Source: Streptomyces sp. MMG1533 (GTDB taxonomy: Bacteria; Actinomycetota; Actinomycetes; Streptomycetales; Streptomycetaceae). Taken from it: a stretch of 64,000 nucleotides of DNA. Below are positions 51,428 to 60,962 of the stretch, piece by piece. The notes beneath the pieces were generated by a model, which had not been told where the DNA came from, searched no databases, and saw nothing but the letters and a program-made list of their open reading frames with translations. Positions within the stretch are counted from its first letter, which is position 1, and each line of letters opens with the position of its first letter. The position numbers and the translations under genes are program-made. The stretch is from contig NZ_LGDG01000217.1 of assembly GCF_001279775.1 (NCBI RefSeq), forward strand, positions 28,800 to 92,799, read 5' to 3'.

Positions 51428-51929
51428 GCGCGCCTCCTCGCATCCAGCGCGCTCCGATGCGCGCTGTGAGCGCCCCCAGGGCCGCGCCCGCCGCCACGTC
51501 CGAGGGGTAGTGCACGCCGACGACCAGGCGCGACACGCACATCGCGGCGGCGAGCGGCGGGACGACGTGTGCCCCCAGCGCACCGAAGGCGACCGCGGCG
51601 GCCGCGGCGGAGGTCGCGTGCGAGCTCGGGAAGGAGTGCCGCCCGGCGGTGCGTACCAGGGGCTCGACATGCGCCGGGCGCGGACGGCGCACCACCCTTT
51701 TCACGCCGATGCTGACGAGGTGCGCGCCCGCGGTGAGCGCCGTCCCGCGCAGCCAGGTGCCGCGCCGAGGGCCGTCCGCGGCGGCTCCCGCGAGACCCGC
51801 AGCGAGCCACAGCGCGCCGTGCTCGCCCGCCCAGGACAGGGCGCGCGCGGCGTTCGCAACGTGTGGGTCGCGGCCGTACGCCCTCAGCGCCGAAAGGATT
51901 CGGTGGTCCATGTCGTCGAGATCGTCCAT
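51420..51929 (-). CDS. PAP2-type phosphatase (decaprenyl-5-phosphoribose phosphatase candidate)
   Basis: A 169-residue membrane phosphatase of the PAP2 superfamily, with the three motifs KRVVRRPRP, FPSSHATS and SRLVVGVHYPSDV. By analogy with the mycobacterial order (Rv3807c next to the UbiA gene) it removes the 5-phosphate of decaprenyl-phosphoribose. ATG 51929 is used; an ATG at 51911 is also possible. It diverges from dprE1 with ~130 bases between. Confidence 0.82.
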   Translation of the reverse strand: MDDLDDMDHRILSALRAYGRDPHVANAARALSWAGEHGALWLAAGLAGAAADGPRRGTWLRGTALTAGAHLVSIGVKRVVRRPRPAHVEPLVRTAGRHSFPSSHATSAAAAAVAFGALGAHVVPPLAAAMCVSRLVVGVHYPSDVAAGAALGALTARIGARWMRGGAHD

Positions 51930-52062
51930 GTGGACTCACTGTTCACGTCAGCACCGTCGGAACTCCGGCAATATAGAGCGACATCCCATTAATCACCCAT
52001 TTCGGGGATGAGCTGAATGTTTCCAAACCAATCGCTCACAAAGGGGCGATACGGTCGCCGAC

Positions 52063-53418
52063 ATGCCTGCCGACATCGATTCCGTCACCGGCTGGGGCCG
52101 CACCGCTCCCACCAGCGCCCTCCTGATCCGCCCACGGACCTACGAGGAGGCCGTGGCCGCCGTCCGGGACTGCGGGGCCCGCGGAGGCATCCCGAGGGGC
52201 CTGGGGCGGGCCTACGGGGACGCCGCTCAGAACGCCGGTGGGTCTGTTCTCGACATGACGGGTCTTGACCGCATCCACGCGATCGACGCCGCCGAGGGGA
52301 TCGTGCTCTGTGACGCGGGCGTCTCCCTGCACCGGCTGATGGAAGTGCTGCTGCCGCTCGGCTGGTTCGTGCCGGTGACGCCCGGGACGCGCCACGTCAC
52401 GGTCGGCGGAGCGATCGGTGCGGACATCCACGGCAAGAACCACCACGTGTCGGGCTCCTTCTCCCGGCACGTCCTGTCGCTCGAACTCCTCACCGCCGAC
52501 GGCGAGATCCGCACGGTCGGCCGCGACACGCCCCTCTTCGACGCGACCACCGGCGGCATGGGCCTGACCGGCGTGATCCTGACCGCGACGATCCGGCTCC
52601 AGCCGGTCGAGACCTCGCTCATGTCGGTCGACACCGAGCGCGCGCGGGACCTCGACGACCTGATGGCCCGTCTGACGGCCACCGACCACCACTACCGCTA
52701 CTCCGTCGCGTGGATCGACCTGTTGGCCCGCGGCTCGGCGACGGGCCGCGCGGTGCTGACCCGCGGTGACCACGCCCCCCTGGAGGCGCTGCCACAACGC
52801 ACGCGCGCGCGTAAGGACCCACTGGCCTTCCGCACCTCCCAGCTCCCGGCCGCCCCCGCCTTCCTCCCCGAGGGCCTGCTCAGCCGGACGACCGTGGGAC
52901 TCTTCAACGAGTTCTGGTACCGGAAGGCCCCACGCGCGCGTACCGGCGAACTCCAGAGGATCTCCGCCTTCTTCCACCCCCTGGACGGGGTGCCCCACTG
53001 GAACCGGATCTACGGCCGCGGCGGCTTCGTGCAGTACCAGTTCGTCGTCGGATACGGCCAGGAGGACGCCGTACGCCGGATCGTGCGCCGTATCTCGCAG
53101 CGCCGGTGCCCCTCCTTCCTCGCCGTCCTCAAGCGCTTCGGGGACGCCGACCCGGGCTGGCTCTCCTTCCCCGTGCCCGGCTGGACCCTGGCCCTGGACA
53201 TCCCGGCCCACCTGCCCGGCCTCGGGGCCTTCCTCGACGAACTGGACGAGGAGGTCGCCGCGGCCGACGGGCGCGTCTACCTCGCCAAGGACTCCCGGCT
53301 GCGGCCCGAACTGCTCGCCGCGATGTACCCGCGCCTGGCGGACTTCCGCGCGCTGCGCGCGGAGTCGGACCCGCGCGGGGTGTTCGTGTCGGACCTGGCC
53401 CGCCGCCTCAACCTCTAG
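52063..53418 (+). CDS. dprE1: Decaprenylphosphoryl-D-ribose oxidase (DprE1-like FAD enzyme)
   Basis: A 451-residue VAO-type flavoprotein with PRGLGRAYGDAAQ, VTVGGAIGADIHGKNHH, and a C-terminal catalytic segment LAKDSRL with the active-site lysine. DprE1 oxidises the 2-hydroxyl of decaprenyl-phosphoribose. At the position equal to the benzothiazinone-target Cys387 of Mycobacterium tuberculosis (GWNIC in that protein) the sequence reads GWTLA, so Ala377. ATG 52063 has TACGGT ending 7 bases before it and no near Shine-Dalgarno sequence, so a leaderless mRNA is likely. dprE2 follows 40 bases later. Confidence 0.9.
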   Translation: MPADIDSVTGWGRTAPTSALLIRPRTYEEAVAAVRDCGARGGIPRGLGRAYGDAAQNAGGSVLDMTGLDRIHAIDAAEGIVLCDAGVSLHRLMEVLLPLGWFVPVTPGTRHVTVGGAIGADIHGKNHHVSGSFSRHVLSLELLTADGEIRTVGRDTPLFDATTGGMGLTGVILTATIRLQPVETSLMSVDTERARDLDDLMARLTATDHHYRYSVAWIDLLARGSATGRAVLTRGDHAPLEALPQRTRARKDPLAFRTSQLPAAPAFLPEGLLSRTTVGLFNEFWYRKAPRARTGELQRISAFFHPLDGVPHWNRIYGRGGFVQYQFVVGYGQEDAVRRIVRRISQRRCPSFLAVLKRFGDADPGWLSFPVPGWTLALDIPAHLPGLGAFLDELDEEVAAADGRVYLAKDSRLRPELLAAMYPRLADFRALRAESDPRGVFVSDLARRLNL

Positions 53419-53458
53419 GCAACCTCTGGGCCCCATGGGCCTTCGTTAGGAGCTGTTC

Positions 53459-54214
53459 GTGAAGGACGCCTTCGGTTTCCCCCAGTCCCTGCTCGTCCTC
53501 GGCGGCACGTCGGAGATCGCGCTCGCCACCGCACGCCGGCTGATCGCCCGCCGCACCCGCACGGTGTGGCTGGCGGGACGCCCGACACCGGCCCTGGAGA
53601 CCGCCGCTTCGGAACTGCGCACCCTGGGGGCCGACGTGCGCACCGTCGCCTTCGACGCGCTCGACCCCGACTCCCACGAGACGGCCCTCGGCAAGGTCTT
53701 CACCGAGGGCGACATCGACATGGTGCTGCTCGCCTTCGGGATCCTCGGCGACCAGGCGCACGACGAACGCGAACCGGGGAACGCGGTGCGCGTCGCACAG
53801 ACCAACTACACGGGAGCGGTGTCGGCGGGGTTGGTCGCCGCGCGCGCGTTGCAGACCCAGGGCCACGGCTCGCTCGTGGTGCTCTCCTCCGTGGCCGGCG
53901 AACGCGCCCGCCGCTCCAACTTCATCTACGGCTCCAGCAAGGCCGGCCTCGACACCTTCGCCCAGGGCCTGGGCGACGCCCTGCACGGCACCGGCGTACA
54001 CGTGATGGTCGTACGCCCCGGCTTCGTGCGCTCGAAGATGACCGCGGGCCTCCCGGACGTGCCGCTCGCGACCACGCCGGAGGCGGTTGCGACGGCGATC
54101 GAGCTGGGGCTGCGGCGGCGCTCGGAGGCGGTGTGGGTGCCGGGGGCGCTACGGATCGTGATGTCGGCGCTCCGACACGTGCCGCGAGCGGTGTTCCGGC
54201 GACTGCCGATCTAG
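53459..54214 (+). CDS. dprE2: Decaprenylphospho-keto-ribose 2-reductase (DprE2-like SDR)
   Basis: A 251-residue short-chain dehydrogenase. Its N-terminal cofactor motif is LLVLGGTSEIALATARRL, and the catalytic part has VVLSSVAG followed by Tyr-x3-Lys in YGSSKAG. DprE2 reduces the 2-keto intermediate from DprE1 to give decaprenyl-phospho-arabinose. GTG 53459 has AGGAG 7 bases upstream. Co-oriented after dprE1, so the pair forms the epimerase operon. Confidence 0.9.
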   Translation: MKDAFGFPQSLLVLGGTSEIALATARRLIARRTRTVWLAGRPTPALETAASELRTLGADVRTVAFDALDPDSHETALGKVFTEGDIDMVLLAFGILGDQAHDEREPGNAVRVAQTNYTGAVSAGLVAARALQTQGHGSLVVLSSVAGERARRSNFIYGSSKAGLDTFAQGLGDALHGTGVHVMVVRPGFVRSKMTAGLPDVPLATTPEAVATAIELGLRRRSEAVWVPGALRIVMSALRHVPRAVFRRLPI

Positions 54215-54224
54215 GCGACCGGGG

Positions 54225-54803
54225 TCACGGGGCGGGGATCGAGCCCCGCTCCACGTGCGCCGCCTGCGGCGGCACGATCGCGCCCCCGAAGACGTACTCG
54301 CGCAGCTTGCGCCACTCGCCGTCGGCGCCCTGTTCGTAGAGGGCGAAGCCGGTGCAGGGCCACTCGGCCCGGTAGTCGGCGAGTTCCTCGAAGGCGCGGT
54401 CCATGGCGTCGTCGTCGATGCCGTGGGCGACCGTGACGTGCGGGTGGTACGGGAACTGCAGTTCGCGTGCCACGGGGCCGGAGGCGTCGCGGACCTGCTT
54501 CTGCAGCCAGGTGCAGGCCTCGACGCCCTCGGCGACCTGGACGTAGACGACGGGCGACAGGGGCCGGAACGTACCGGTGCCGGACAGCCGCATGGGGAAC
54601 GGCCGACCGGCCGCCGCGACCTCGGTCAGGTGTGCCTCGACGGCCGCCAGCTTGGCGTCGTCGACCTCCGTCGGCGGCAGCAGCGTGACGTGCGTGGGAA
54701 TACCGTGAGCTGCAGCGTCGCCGAAGCCCGCGCGCAGCTGTTGGAGCAGGCTGCCGTGAGGCTCCGGGACCGCGATCGACACGCCGATCGTTACGGTCCC
54801 CAC
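54225..54803 (-). CDS. 2'-5' RNA ligase family (LigT-like) protein
   Basis: A 192-residue 2H phosphoesterase-type protein with the two HxT motifs, THVTLLPP and HPHVTVAHG. Members cleave or make 2',5'-phosphodiesters or act on cyclic phosphates. GTG 54803 is chosen for AGGAG 5 bases upstream; an ATG at 54818 is nearer the edge of that site. It is convergent with dprE2 and upstream of nothing obviously linked; trpS is on the same strand. Confidence 0.8.
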   Translation of the reverse strand: MGTVTIGVSIAVPEPHGSLLQQLRAGFGDAAAHGIPTHVTLLPPTEVDDAKLAAVEAHLTEVAAAGRPFPMRLSGTGTFRPLSPVVYVQVAEGVEACTWLQKQVRDASGPVARELQFPYHPHVTVAHGIDDDAMDRAFEELADYRAEWPCTGFALYEQGADGEWRKLREYVFGGAIVPPQAAHVERGSIPAP

Positions 54804-54941
54804 GTCGTCTCCTGTCATCCTGTCGAGTTCGTTCCCGGCCGTCCGGCTATCGACTGTACGGCCACGGGTGTGTTGTGGGCAGGCGCAACCGTAGTGATGT
54901 GCAGCGCTCTGTCCGGTGATGCGTCTGTGCGGTCGTACGCC

Positions 54942-56051
<1,110 letters not shown>

Positions 56052-56055
56052 TCAT

Positions 56056-56658
56056 GTGAGGACGCGGGAGGGGGGCCGCATCGTCGATGAGGCCGCGGTG
56101 ATCGCACGCGTACGCGCCGGAGAGCCGGAGGCGTACGCGGAGCTGGTGCGAGCCCATACGGGCCTCGCGCTCAGGGCGGCCGCCGCGCTCGGGGCGGGTG
56201 CGGACGCGGAGGACGTGGTGCAGCAGGCCTTCGTCAAGGCGTACTGCGCGCTGGGCCGGTTCAAGGACGGCGCGTCGTTCAAGCCGTGGCTGCTGTCGAT
56301 CGTGGCCAATGAGACGAGGAACACAGTGCGGACGGCGGCCCGGCAGCGGACCCTCGCCGGCCGTGAGGCGGCGTTCGTGGAGGCGGAGCCGCTGATACCG
56401 GAATCGGCCGACCCCGCGGCGGCCACGCTGGAGACGGAGCGCCGGGCCGCCCTGCTGGCCGCCCTGGAGAAGCTGAGCGAGGAGCACCGCCTGGTCGTCG
56501 TCTACCGCTACCTGCTGGAGATGGAAGAGTCCGAGACGGCCCAGGCGCTGGGCTGGCCCCGGGGCACGGTGAAGTCGCGGCTCAACCGCGCGTTGCGGAG
56601 GATGAGCCGGCTGTTGCCGGATTTCCAGCCTCGGGAAGGAGGTGATGAGCGTGAGTGA
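56056..56658 (+). CDS. ECF-type sigma factor of a four-gene operon
   Basis: A 200-residue sigma-70 family protein. Region 2 is ELVRAHTGLALRAAAALGAGADAEDVVQQAFVKAYCAL and FKPWLLSIVANETRN (residues ~24-92). Region 4 is EEHRLVVVYRYLLEMEESETAQALGWPRGTVKSRLNRAL (~145-185). The start is taken as GTG 56056; a GTG at 56098 has a GAGG site 5 bases away and is possible. A GGAAC element 16 bases before a GTGT is upstream of the start and resembles an ECF -35, tentatively pointing to autoregulation. The anti-sigma-like gene overlaps its 3' end. Confidence 0.9.
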   Translation: MRTREGGRIVDEAAVIARVRAGEPEAYAELVRAHTGLALRAAAALGAGADAEDVVQQAFVKAYCALGRFKDGASFKPWLLSIVANETRNTVRTAARQRTLAGREAAFVEAEPLIPESADPAAATLETERRAALLAALEKLSEEHRLVVVYRYLLEMEESETAQALGWPRGTVKSRLNRALRRMSRLLPDFQPREGGDERE

Positions 56659-57583
56659 GGAGCGGGAGCGGGATGCGTACGGCGGTGAGGGCGGCCCCGG
56701 TGACATGGGCAGGGGCCGCCGGCACGGCGAGCCCGCCCGGCTGCCGGAGGAGCTGCGGGCGCTGGGGCGATCGCTGGACCCGCCGGGCGGTGCCGGGGCC
56801 GAGTCGATGGTCGAGCGAGTGCTGGAGCGGATACTCGCCGAGCAGGTGCCGGTCCCGGTGGCCGAGCCGCCGGGGGCCGGTGCGCGGCTGCGGGCGGCCC
56901 GGTACTGGACGCGGGCGCGGTGGCGGTCGCTGACCGCGACGCTGTGCGGCCTGCTCACGGTCCTCGCTCTCACACCCCCGGTGCGGGCCGCGGTCCTGGA
57001 CTGGTTCGACTTCGGCGGGGTCGAGGTGCGGTACGACCCGTCGGCGGTGCCGTCGACCGGCGCCGAGGTGCCCGGCTGCGGGCGGTCGCTGTCGCTCGCG
57101 CAGGCCGAGCGCGAGGCCGGATTCGAGCCGCTGGTGCCTGGGGCCCTGGGTGCTCCGGACGCGGTGTCGGTGACCGACGAGCCGCGGGGGCGGTTCCTGG
57201 TGAGCCTGTGCTGGCGCGAGCAAGGGCGCACGGTCCGGTTGGACCAGTACCCGGCCGGCCTGGACATCGGCTTCGCCAAGAGCGTGCGCGAGCAGCCCTC
57301 GTGGATCTCGCTGAGCGAGGGCCCCGCGGATGTCGGCACCCCGAGCAACACGGCCCTGTGGTTTCCCCGGCCGCACCTGCTCGGTTTCTGGCTCGTGGAT
57401 GCGCACGGCTCCCGCTATACCCGCGAGGTGCGGACCGCCGGGCCGACGCTGCTGTGGATGCGCGGCTCGGGCGGATCGGGCGGCAGGGAAGTGACGCTGC
57501 GGCTGGAGGGGGTGGCGTCGCAGGGGCGGGCGGTGGAGATCGCGAAGTCCCTGGACGGGACGTCGGAGGAGTCCCCGAAATAG
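56651..57583 (+). CDS. Membrane anti-sigma-like protein with extracytoplasmic domain
   Basis: A 310-residue protein. The cytoplasmic N-terminus (1-90) has a helical segment PARLPEELRALGRSLDPPGG; the membrane segment is ~95-115 (LTATLCGLLTVLALTPPVRA). The outside domain (~120-310) has two cysteines and beta-strand-like blocks (FLVSLCWREQGRTVRLDQYPAG, LGFWLVDAHG). GTG 56651 is preceded by GAAGGAGGTGAT, a 12-base perfect match to the 16S anti-Shine-Dalgarno sequence, with 8 bases from AAGGAGG to the start. It overlaps the sigma gene by 8 bases. The anti-sigma function is by context. Confidence 0.72.
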   Translation: MSEERERDAYGGEGGPGDMGRGRRHGEPARLPEELRALGRSLDPPGGAGAESMVERVLERILAEQVPVPVAEPPGAGARLRAARYWTRARWRSLTATLCGLLTVLALTPPVRAAVLDWFDFGGVEVRYDPSAVPSTGAEVPGCGRSLSLAQAEREAGFEPLVPGALGAPDAVSVTDEPRGRFLVSLCWREQGRTVRLDQYPAGLDIGFAKSVREQPSWISLSEGPADVGTPSNTALWFPRPHLLGFWLVDAHGSRYTREVRTAGPTLLWMRGSGGSGGREVTLRLEGVASQGRAVEIAKSLDGTSEESPK

Positions 57584-57688
57584 TGCGCGGCGGACGGGAA
57601 CCCCGACGGGTCGGGCGGTGTACCAGAAGTGACAAGCGGCTCGCGGGCGGGTCGCACGGGGATCGTCCGGCTTTGTATGGGGGTTCGG

Positions 57689-58453
57689 ATGCGCAGGGTT
57701 GGGGTCGGCCGGAAGGGTCGAGGTCGTGAACTGGCCGCACTGATGGGGGTGTTGGCGATAATGTCGGCGCTGATGCTGTGGGGGGCTTCCTCCGCGTCGG
57801 CCGGCGGACCGACGAGCGTGCTCGTGGTCTCGCCGCAGAGCACGGAGACTGCGTCGCTGTACTACTCCGACGAGGAGTACGGAGAACTGGAACAGCTGCT
57901 CGGCGCCGCTGCCACCGGCCTACGGGACAAGCCGCCCGAGGCAAGTCTGATGGCCACCCGGCAGATCAACGTCACCTGGATGGCGCACGACGTGTCGCCC
58001 TGGCGCCTCGAGCGGGTTTTCCCACGGACGGATGCCGACGAGGTCTGGATACACACGACTACAAACCTCTCCGAGTCGGTGAACGGCTACTGGCATCAAG
58101 CCCAGAACCCCGGCCAACTGCGCGCCCTCCTCAAGGACCTGGGCGTGATGGGCGAGACCTCGGGCGAGGGCAACTCCGGGATCTTCCCGGCGCCTTTGGA
58201 GACGGGCGAGACCGGTGCCGACGCCGAATCCGACGCCGGCACCGACGCCGGCACGACGGAGACAGCGGCCGGCGCGGCTGTCGCTCCGACTGCGCAGGCA
58301 GAGGCCGGCGACGGCACCGACTGGTGGTGGGTGCTGCCCGGCGCGGCTGCCGGAGCCGTCCTGGCGCTGGTGCTGCGACCGTTCGCCACGCGGATGCGGT
58401 GGGACCGGCCGCGAGGGGAGCCGGGGCCGCGGCAGGAGTTGCGGGACGTGTGA
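57689..58453 (+). CDS. Secreted, membrane-anchored hypothetical protein A
   Basis: A 254-residue type I membrane protein. A signal peptide (~15-38, ALMGVLAIMSALMLWGASSASA) is followed by an outer domain of ~130 residues, an Ala/Glu/Thr-rich linker, and a C-terminal membrane segment (VLPGAAAGAVLALVLRPFA) with a short basic tail ending in PRQELRDV. No known family. It is paralogous with the next protein: shared INVTW/VRVTV block, VWIH/PWVR, GYWHQA/IRWHRA and tail. ATG 57689 has GGGGG 6 bases upstream. Confidence 0.75.
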   Translation: MRRVGVGRKGRGRELAALMGVLAIMSALMLWGASSASAGGPTSVLVVSPQSTETASLYYSDEEYGELEQLLGAAATGLRDKPPEASLMATRQINVTWMAHDVSPWRLERVFPRTDADEVWIHTTTNLSESVNGYWHQAQNPGQLRALLKDLGVMGETSGEGNSGIFPAPLETGETGADAESDAGTDAGTTETAAGAAVAPTAQAEAGDGTDWWWVLPGAAAGAVLALVLRPFATRMRWDRPRGEPGPRQELRDV

Positions 58454-58500
58454 GACGGGCCGGGGGCGGCGGAGGACACGGGATGCATGGAGGGGGACGG

Positions 58501-59250
58501 ATGACAGTTCGGAGCAGACGTACGGGGCTGAGGACGACCGGCCGGAGCGGACACGGGGGCATGCGGCTCGCGATCTTCGTGCCGGTGTCGGTGGCGGCGG
58601 CCCTGTGCGGGACGCCGACGGCGGACGCGGCGTCACAGCAGCCCGACCGGGACGTCCCCGATGTGGCGGTGGTCGTCGCGGGAGGCACGGGCCGGACGAC
58701 GACGGTGCGCTCCGGCGAGCCGGAATTCGCCCGCCTGTGGCAACTGCTGGAACCGATGTACGCGGGCACGGAGCGGGTGTCGGCGGCGTGGGACGAGGGC
58801 CGGCATCCGCCGGTGCGGGTCACCGTGGTGTGGGGGCTGACGGGCGTCGGGGGCTGGCCGCAGACGAACTCGCCGCCGGGTGGTGACGTGGCCATGAAGC
58901 GGCAGGACCAGCTGGTCGTGGCCGGCGACGGCACGCCGTGGGTGCGCTCGGATGCCGCGCCGGACGTGGCGGACGACGACATCCGCTGGCATCGGGCCCC
59001 GCGCTCCGTCTTCGAGCGGATGAGCCGGGCGGGCCTGCTCGGCGCGGCCGGTGACGGGGCGGCCGGGGGTGCAGGCGGCACCGAGGGGCCCGGGGCGGCG
59101 GCGGGCGGCGGTGCCTGGTGGGCGATACCGGGTCTCGTGGCGGGGTTCGCGGCCGGGGTCGGCGGCACGCTGCTGATACGCCGCGCGGCGGCCCGGCCGG
59201 GAACCGGACCGCCGCGGGAGGAACCACGACAGGAACTGATCGATCTCTAG
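58501..59250 (+). CDS. Secreted, membrane-anchored hypothetical protein B
   Basis: A 249-residue protein with a signal peptide (~19-48, GGMRLAIFVPVSVAAALCG), an outer domain, a Gly/Ala-rich linker, one C-terminal membrane segment (IPGLVAGFAAGVGGTLLI), and a cytoplasmic tail ending EEPRQELIDL. It aligns with the preceding protein across the domain and the conserved RQEL tail. ATG 58501 has GGAGG 7 bases upstream. It is the last gene of the sigma/anti-sigma operon. Confidence 0.75.
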   Translation: MTVRSRRTGLRTTGRSGHGGMRLAIFVPVSVAAALCGTPTADAASQQPDRDVPDVAVVVAGGTGRTTTVRSGEPEFARLWQLLEPMYAGTERVSAAWDEGRHPPVRVTVVWGLTGVGGWPQTNSPPGGDVAMKRQDQLVVAGDGTPWVRSDAAPDVADDDIRWHRAPRSVFERMSRAGLLGAAGDGAAGGAGGTEGPGAAAGGGAWWAIPGLVAGFAAGVGGTLLIRRAAARPGTGPPREEPRQELIDL

Positions 59251-59291
59251 ACCGCGCCACTCGTGCAGGGGCACGGCACTGGTCGGGCAGG

Positions 59292-60740
59292 TCAGCCGAG
59301 GTCGATCTCCGGATACAGCGGGAAGCCCGCCACGAGGTCGGTGGCTCGGTGGGAGATCTCGTCCGCGATCTTCGGGTCGAGGACGTGCTGGGCCTTGGAG
59401 GGGGCGCCCTTGCTGGTGGTGCCGGGCTCCGTGGAGGTGAGGACGCGGTCGATGAGGCCCGCGACCTCGTCCATCTCGGCGGTGCCGAGACCACGCGTGG
59501 TCAGGGCGGGGGTGCCGATGCGGATGCCGGAGGTGTACCAAGCGCCGTTGGGGTCGGAGGGGATGGCGTTGCGGTTGGTGACGATGCCCGAGTCGAGCAG
59601 GGCGGCCTCGGCCTGGCGGCCGGTGAGGCCGTAGGAGGAGGCGACGTCGATCAGGTTGAGGTGGTTGTCCGTACCGCCGGTGACAAGGGTGGCACCGCGG
59701 CGCATCAGGCCCTCCGCGAGGGCGCGGGAGTTGTCGACGATGCGCTGGGCGTAGTCCTGGAAGGAGGGCCGACGGGCCTCGGCGAGGGCGACGGCCTTGG
59801 CGGCCATGACGTGCGGCAGCGGGCCGCCGAGGACCATCGGGCAGCCGCGGTCGACCTGGTCCTTGAGGGAGTCGTCGCACAGGACCATGCCGCCGCGCGG
59901 GCCGCGCAGCGACTTGTGGGTGGTGGTGGTGACGATCTGGGCGTGCGGGACCGGGTCGAAGTCGCCGGTCAGCACCTTGCCCGCCACCAGGCCGGCGAAG
60001 TGGGCCATGTCCACCATCAGGGTCGCGCCGACCTCGTCGGCGATCTCACGCATGAGACGGAAGTTCACGAGCCGGGGGTAGGCGGAGTAGCCGGCGACGA
60101 TGATCAGCGGCTTGAACTCGCGGGCCGACACCCGCAGCGCCTCGTAGTCGATCAGACCCGTGGCGGGGTCGGTGCCGTAGGAGCGCTGGTCGAACATCTT
60201 GCCGGAGATGTTCGGGCGGAAGCCGTGGGTGAGGTGGCCGCCGGCGTCCAGGGACATGCCGAGCATGCGCTGGTTGCCGAAGGCCTGGCGGAGCTCGGCC
60301 CAGTCGGCGTCGGAGAGGTCGTTGACCTGGCGGACACCGGCCTTCTCCAGGGCGGGAACCTCGACGCGCTGGGCGAGGACCGACCAGAAGGCGACGAGGT
60401 TGGCGTCGATGCCGGAGTGCGGCTGGACGTAGGCGTGGCGGGCGCCGAAGAGCTCGCGCGCGTGCTCGGCGGCGAGGGACTCGACGGTGTCGACGTTGCG
60501 ACAGCCGGCGTAGAAGCGGCGGCCGATGGTGCCCTCGGCGTACTTGTCGCTGAACCAGTTGCCCATCGCGAGAAGGGTGGCCGGGGAGGCGTAGTTCTCG
60601 GAGGCGATCAGCTTGAGCATCTCGCGCTGGTCGGCGACCTCCTGGCCGATGGCGTCGGCCACGCGCGGCTCGACGGCGCGGATCACGTCGAGGGCGGCAC
60701 GGAAGGCGGTGGACTCGTGGGAGAGGGGTTCGGCTGGCAT
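59292..60740 (-). CDS. glyA: Serine hydroxymethyltransferase
   Basis: A 482-residue PLP enzyme interconverting serine and glycine with tetrahydrofolate. The catalytic lysine is in [13 protein letters not shown]; other blocks are [29 protein letters not shown] and [11 protein letters not shown]. It is about 60 residues longer than the usual ~420. GGAGG lies 5 bases before ATG 60740. A ZTP riboswitch in the leader indicates control by the folate/purine stress signal ZTP/ZMP. Upstream rocD is divergent. Confidence 0.94.
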   Translation of the reverse strand: MPAEPLSHESTAFRAALDVIRAVEPRVADAIGQEVADQREMLKLIASENYASPATLLAMGNWFSDKYAEGTIGRRFYAGCRNVDTVESLAAEHARELFGARHAYVQPHSGIDANLVAFWSVLAQRVEVPALEKAGVRQVNDLSDADWAELRQAFGNQRMLGMSLDAGGHLTHGFRPNISGKMFDQRSYGTDPATGLIDYEALRVSAREFKPLIIVAGYSAYPRLVNFRLMREIADEVGATLMVDMAHFAGLVAGKVLTGDFDPVPHAQIVTTTTHKSLRGPRGGMVLCDDSLKDQVDRGCPMVLGGPLPHVMAAKAVALAEARRPSFQDYAQRIVDNSRALAEGLMRRGATLVTGGTDNHLNLIDVASSYGLTGRQAEAALLDSGIVTNRNAIPSDPNGAWYTSGIRIGTPALTTRGLGTAEMDEVAGLIDRVLTSTEPGTTSKGAPSKAQHVLDPKIADEISHRATDLVAGFPLYPEIDLG

Positions 60741-60771
60741 GGGGACCTCCGGACGTCGTGTTCAGCGTTCA

Positions 60772-60866
60772 CGGTACGGCCCAGGCGCACGGCACTCGGT
60801 GCTGGACAAGGTCCAGGGGCCGCTCCCCGATGGTTCATCCCATCCCAGCGCGCCAGTCACGGCCCG
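60772..60866 (-). promoter_or_regulatory. ZTP riboswitch (pfl motif) in the glyA leader
   Basis: On the minus strand, CCGTGACTGGCG (60863-60851), GGGGAGCG (60828-60821) and GCCGTGCGCCTGGGC (60793-60779) appear in the order and spacing of the pfl/ZTP riboswitch. A GGGATG...AACCATC stem-like segment lies between the first two. The 3' end is ~31 bases before glyA ATG. The GGAGG site is right after it, so control is probably at translation initiation. The motif is an established regulator of folate one-carbon genes such as glyA. Confidence 0.85.
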
Positions 60867-60962
60867 TCGGCCAGCCTACCGGGCACGCCGCACCGCCCAG
60901 GTCCCCCGTCCACCATCCGAGCGACGATAGGAAGGGGGCCACCGTCACCTCAGGGAGATCCC

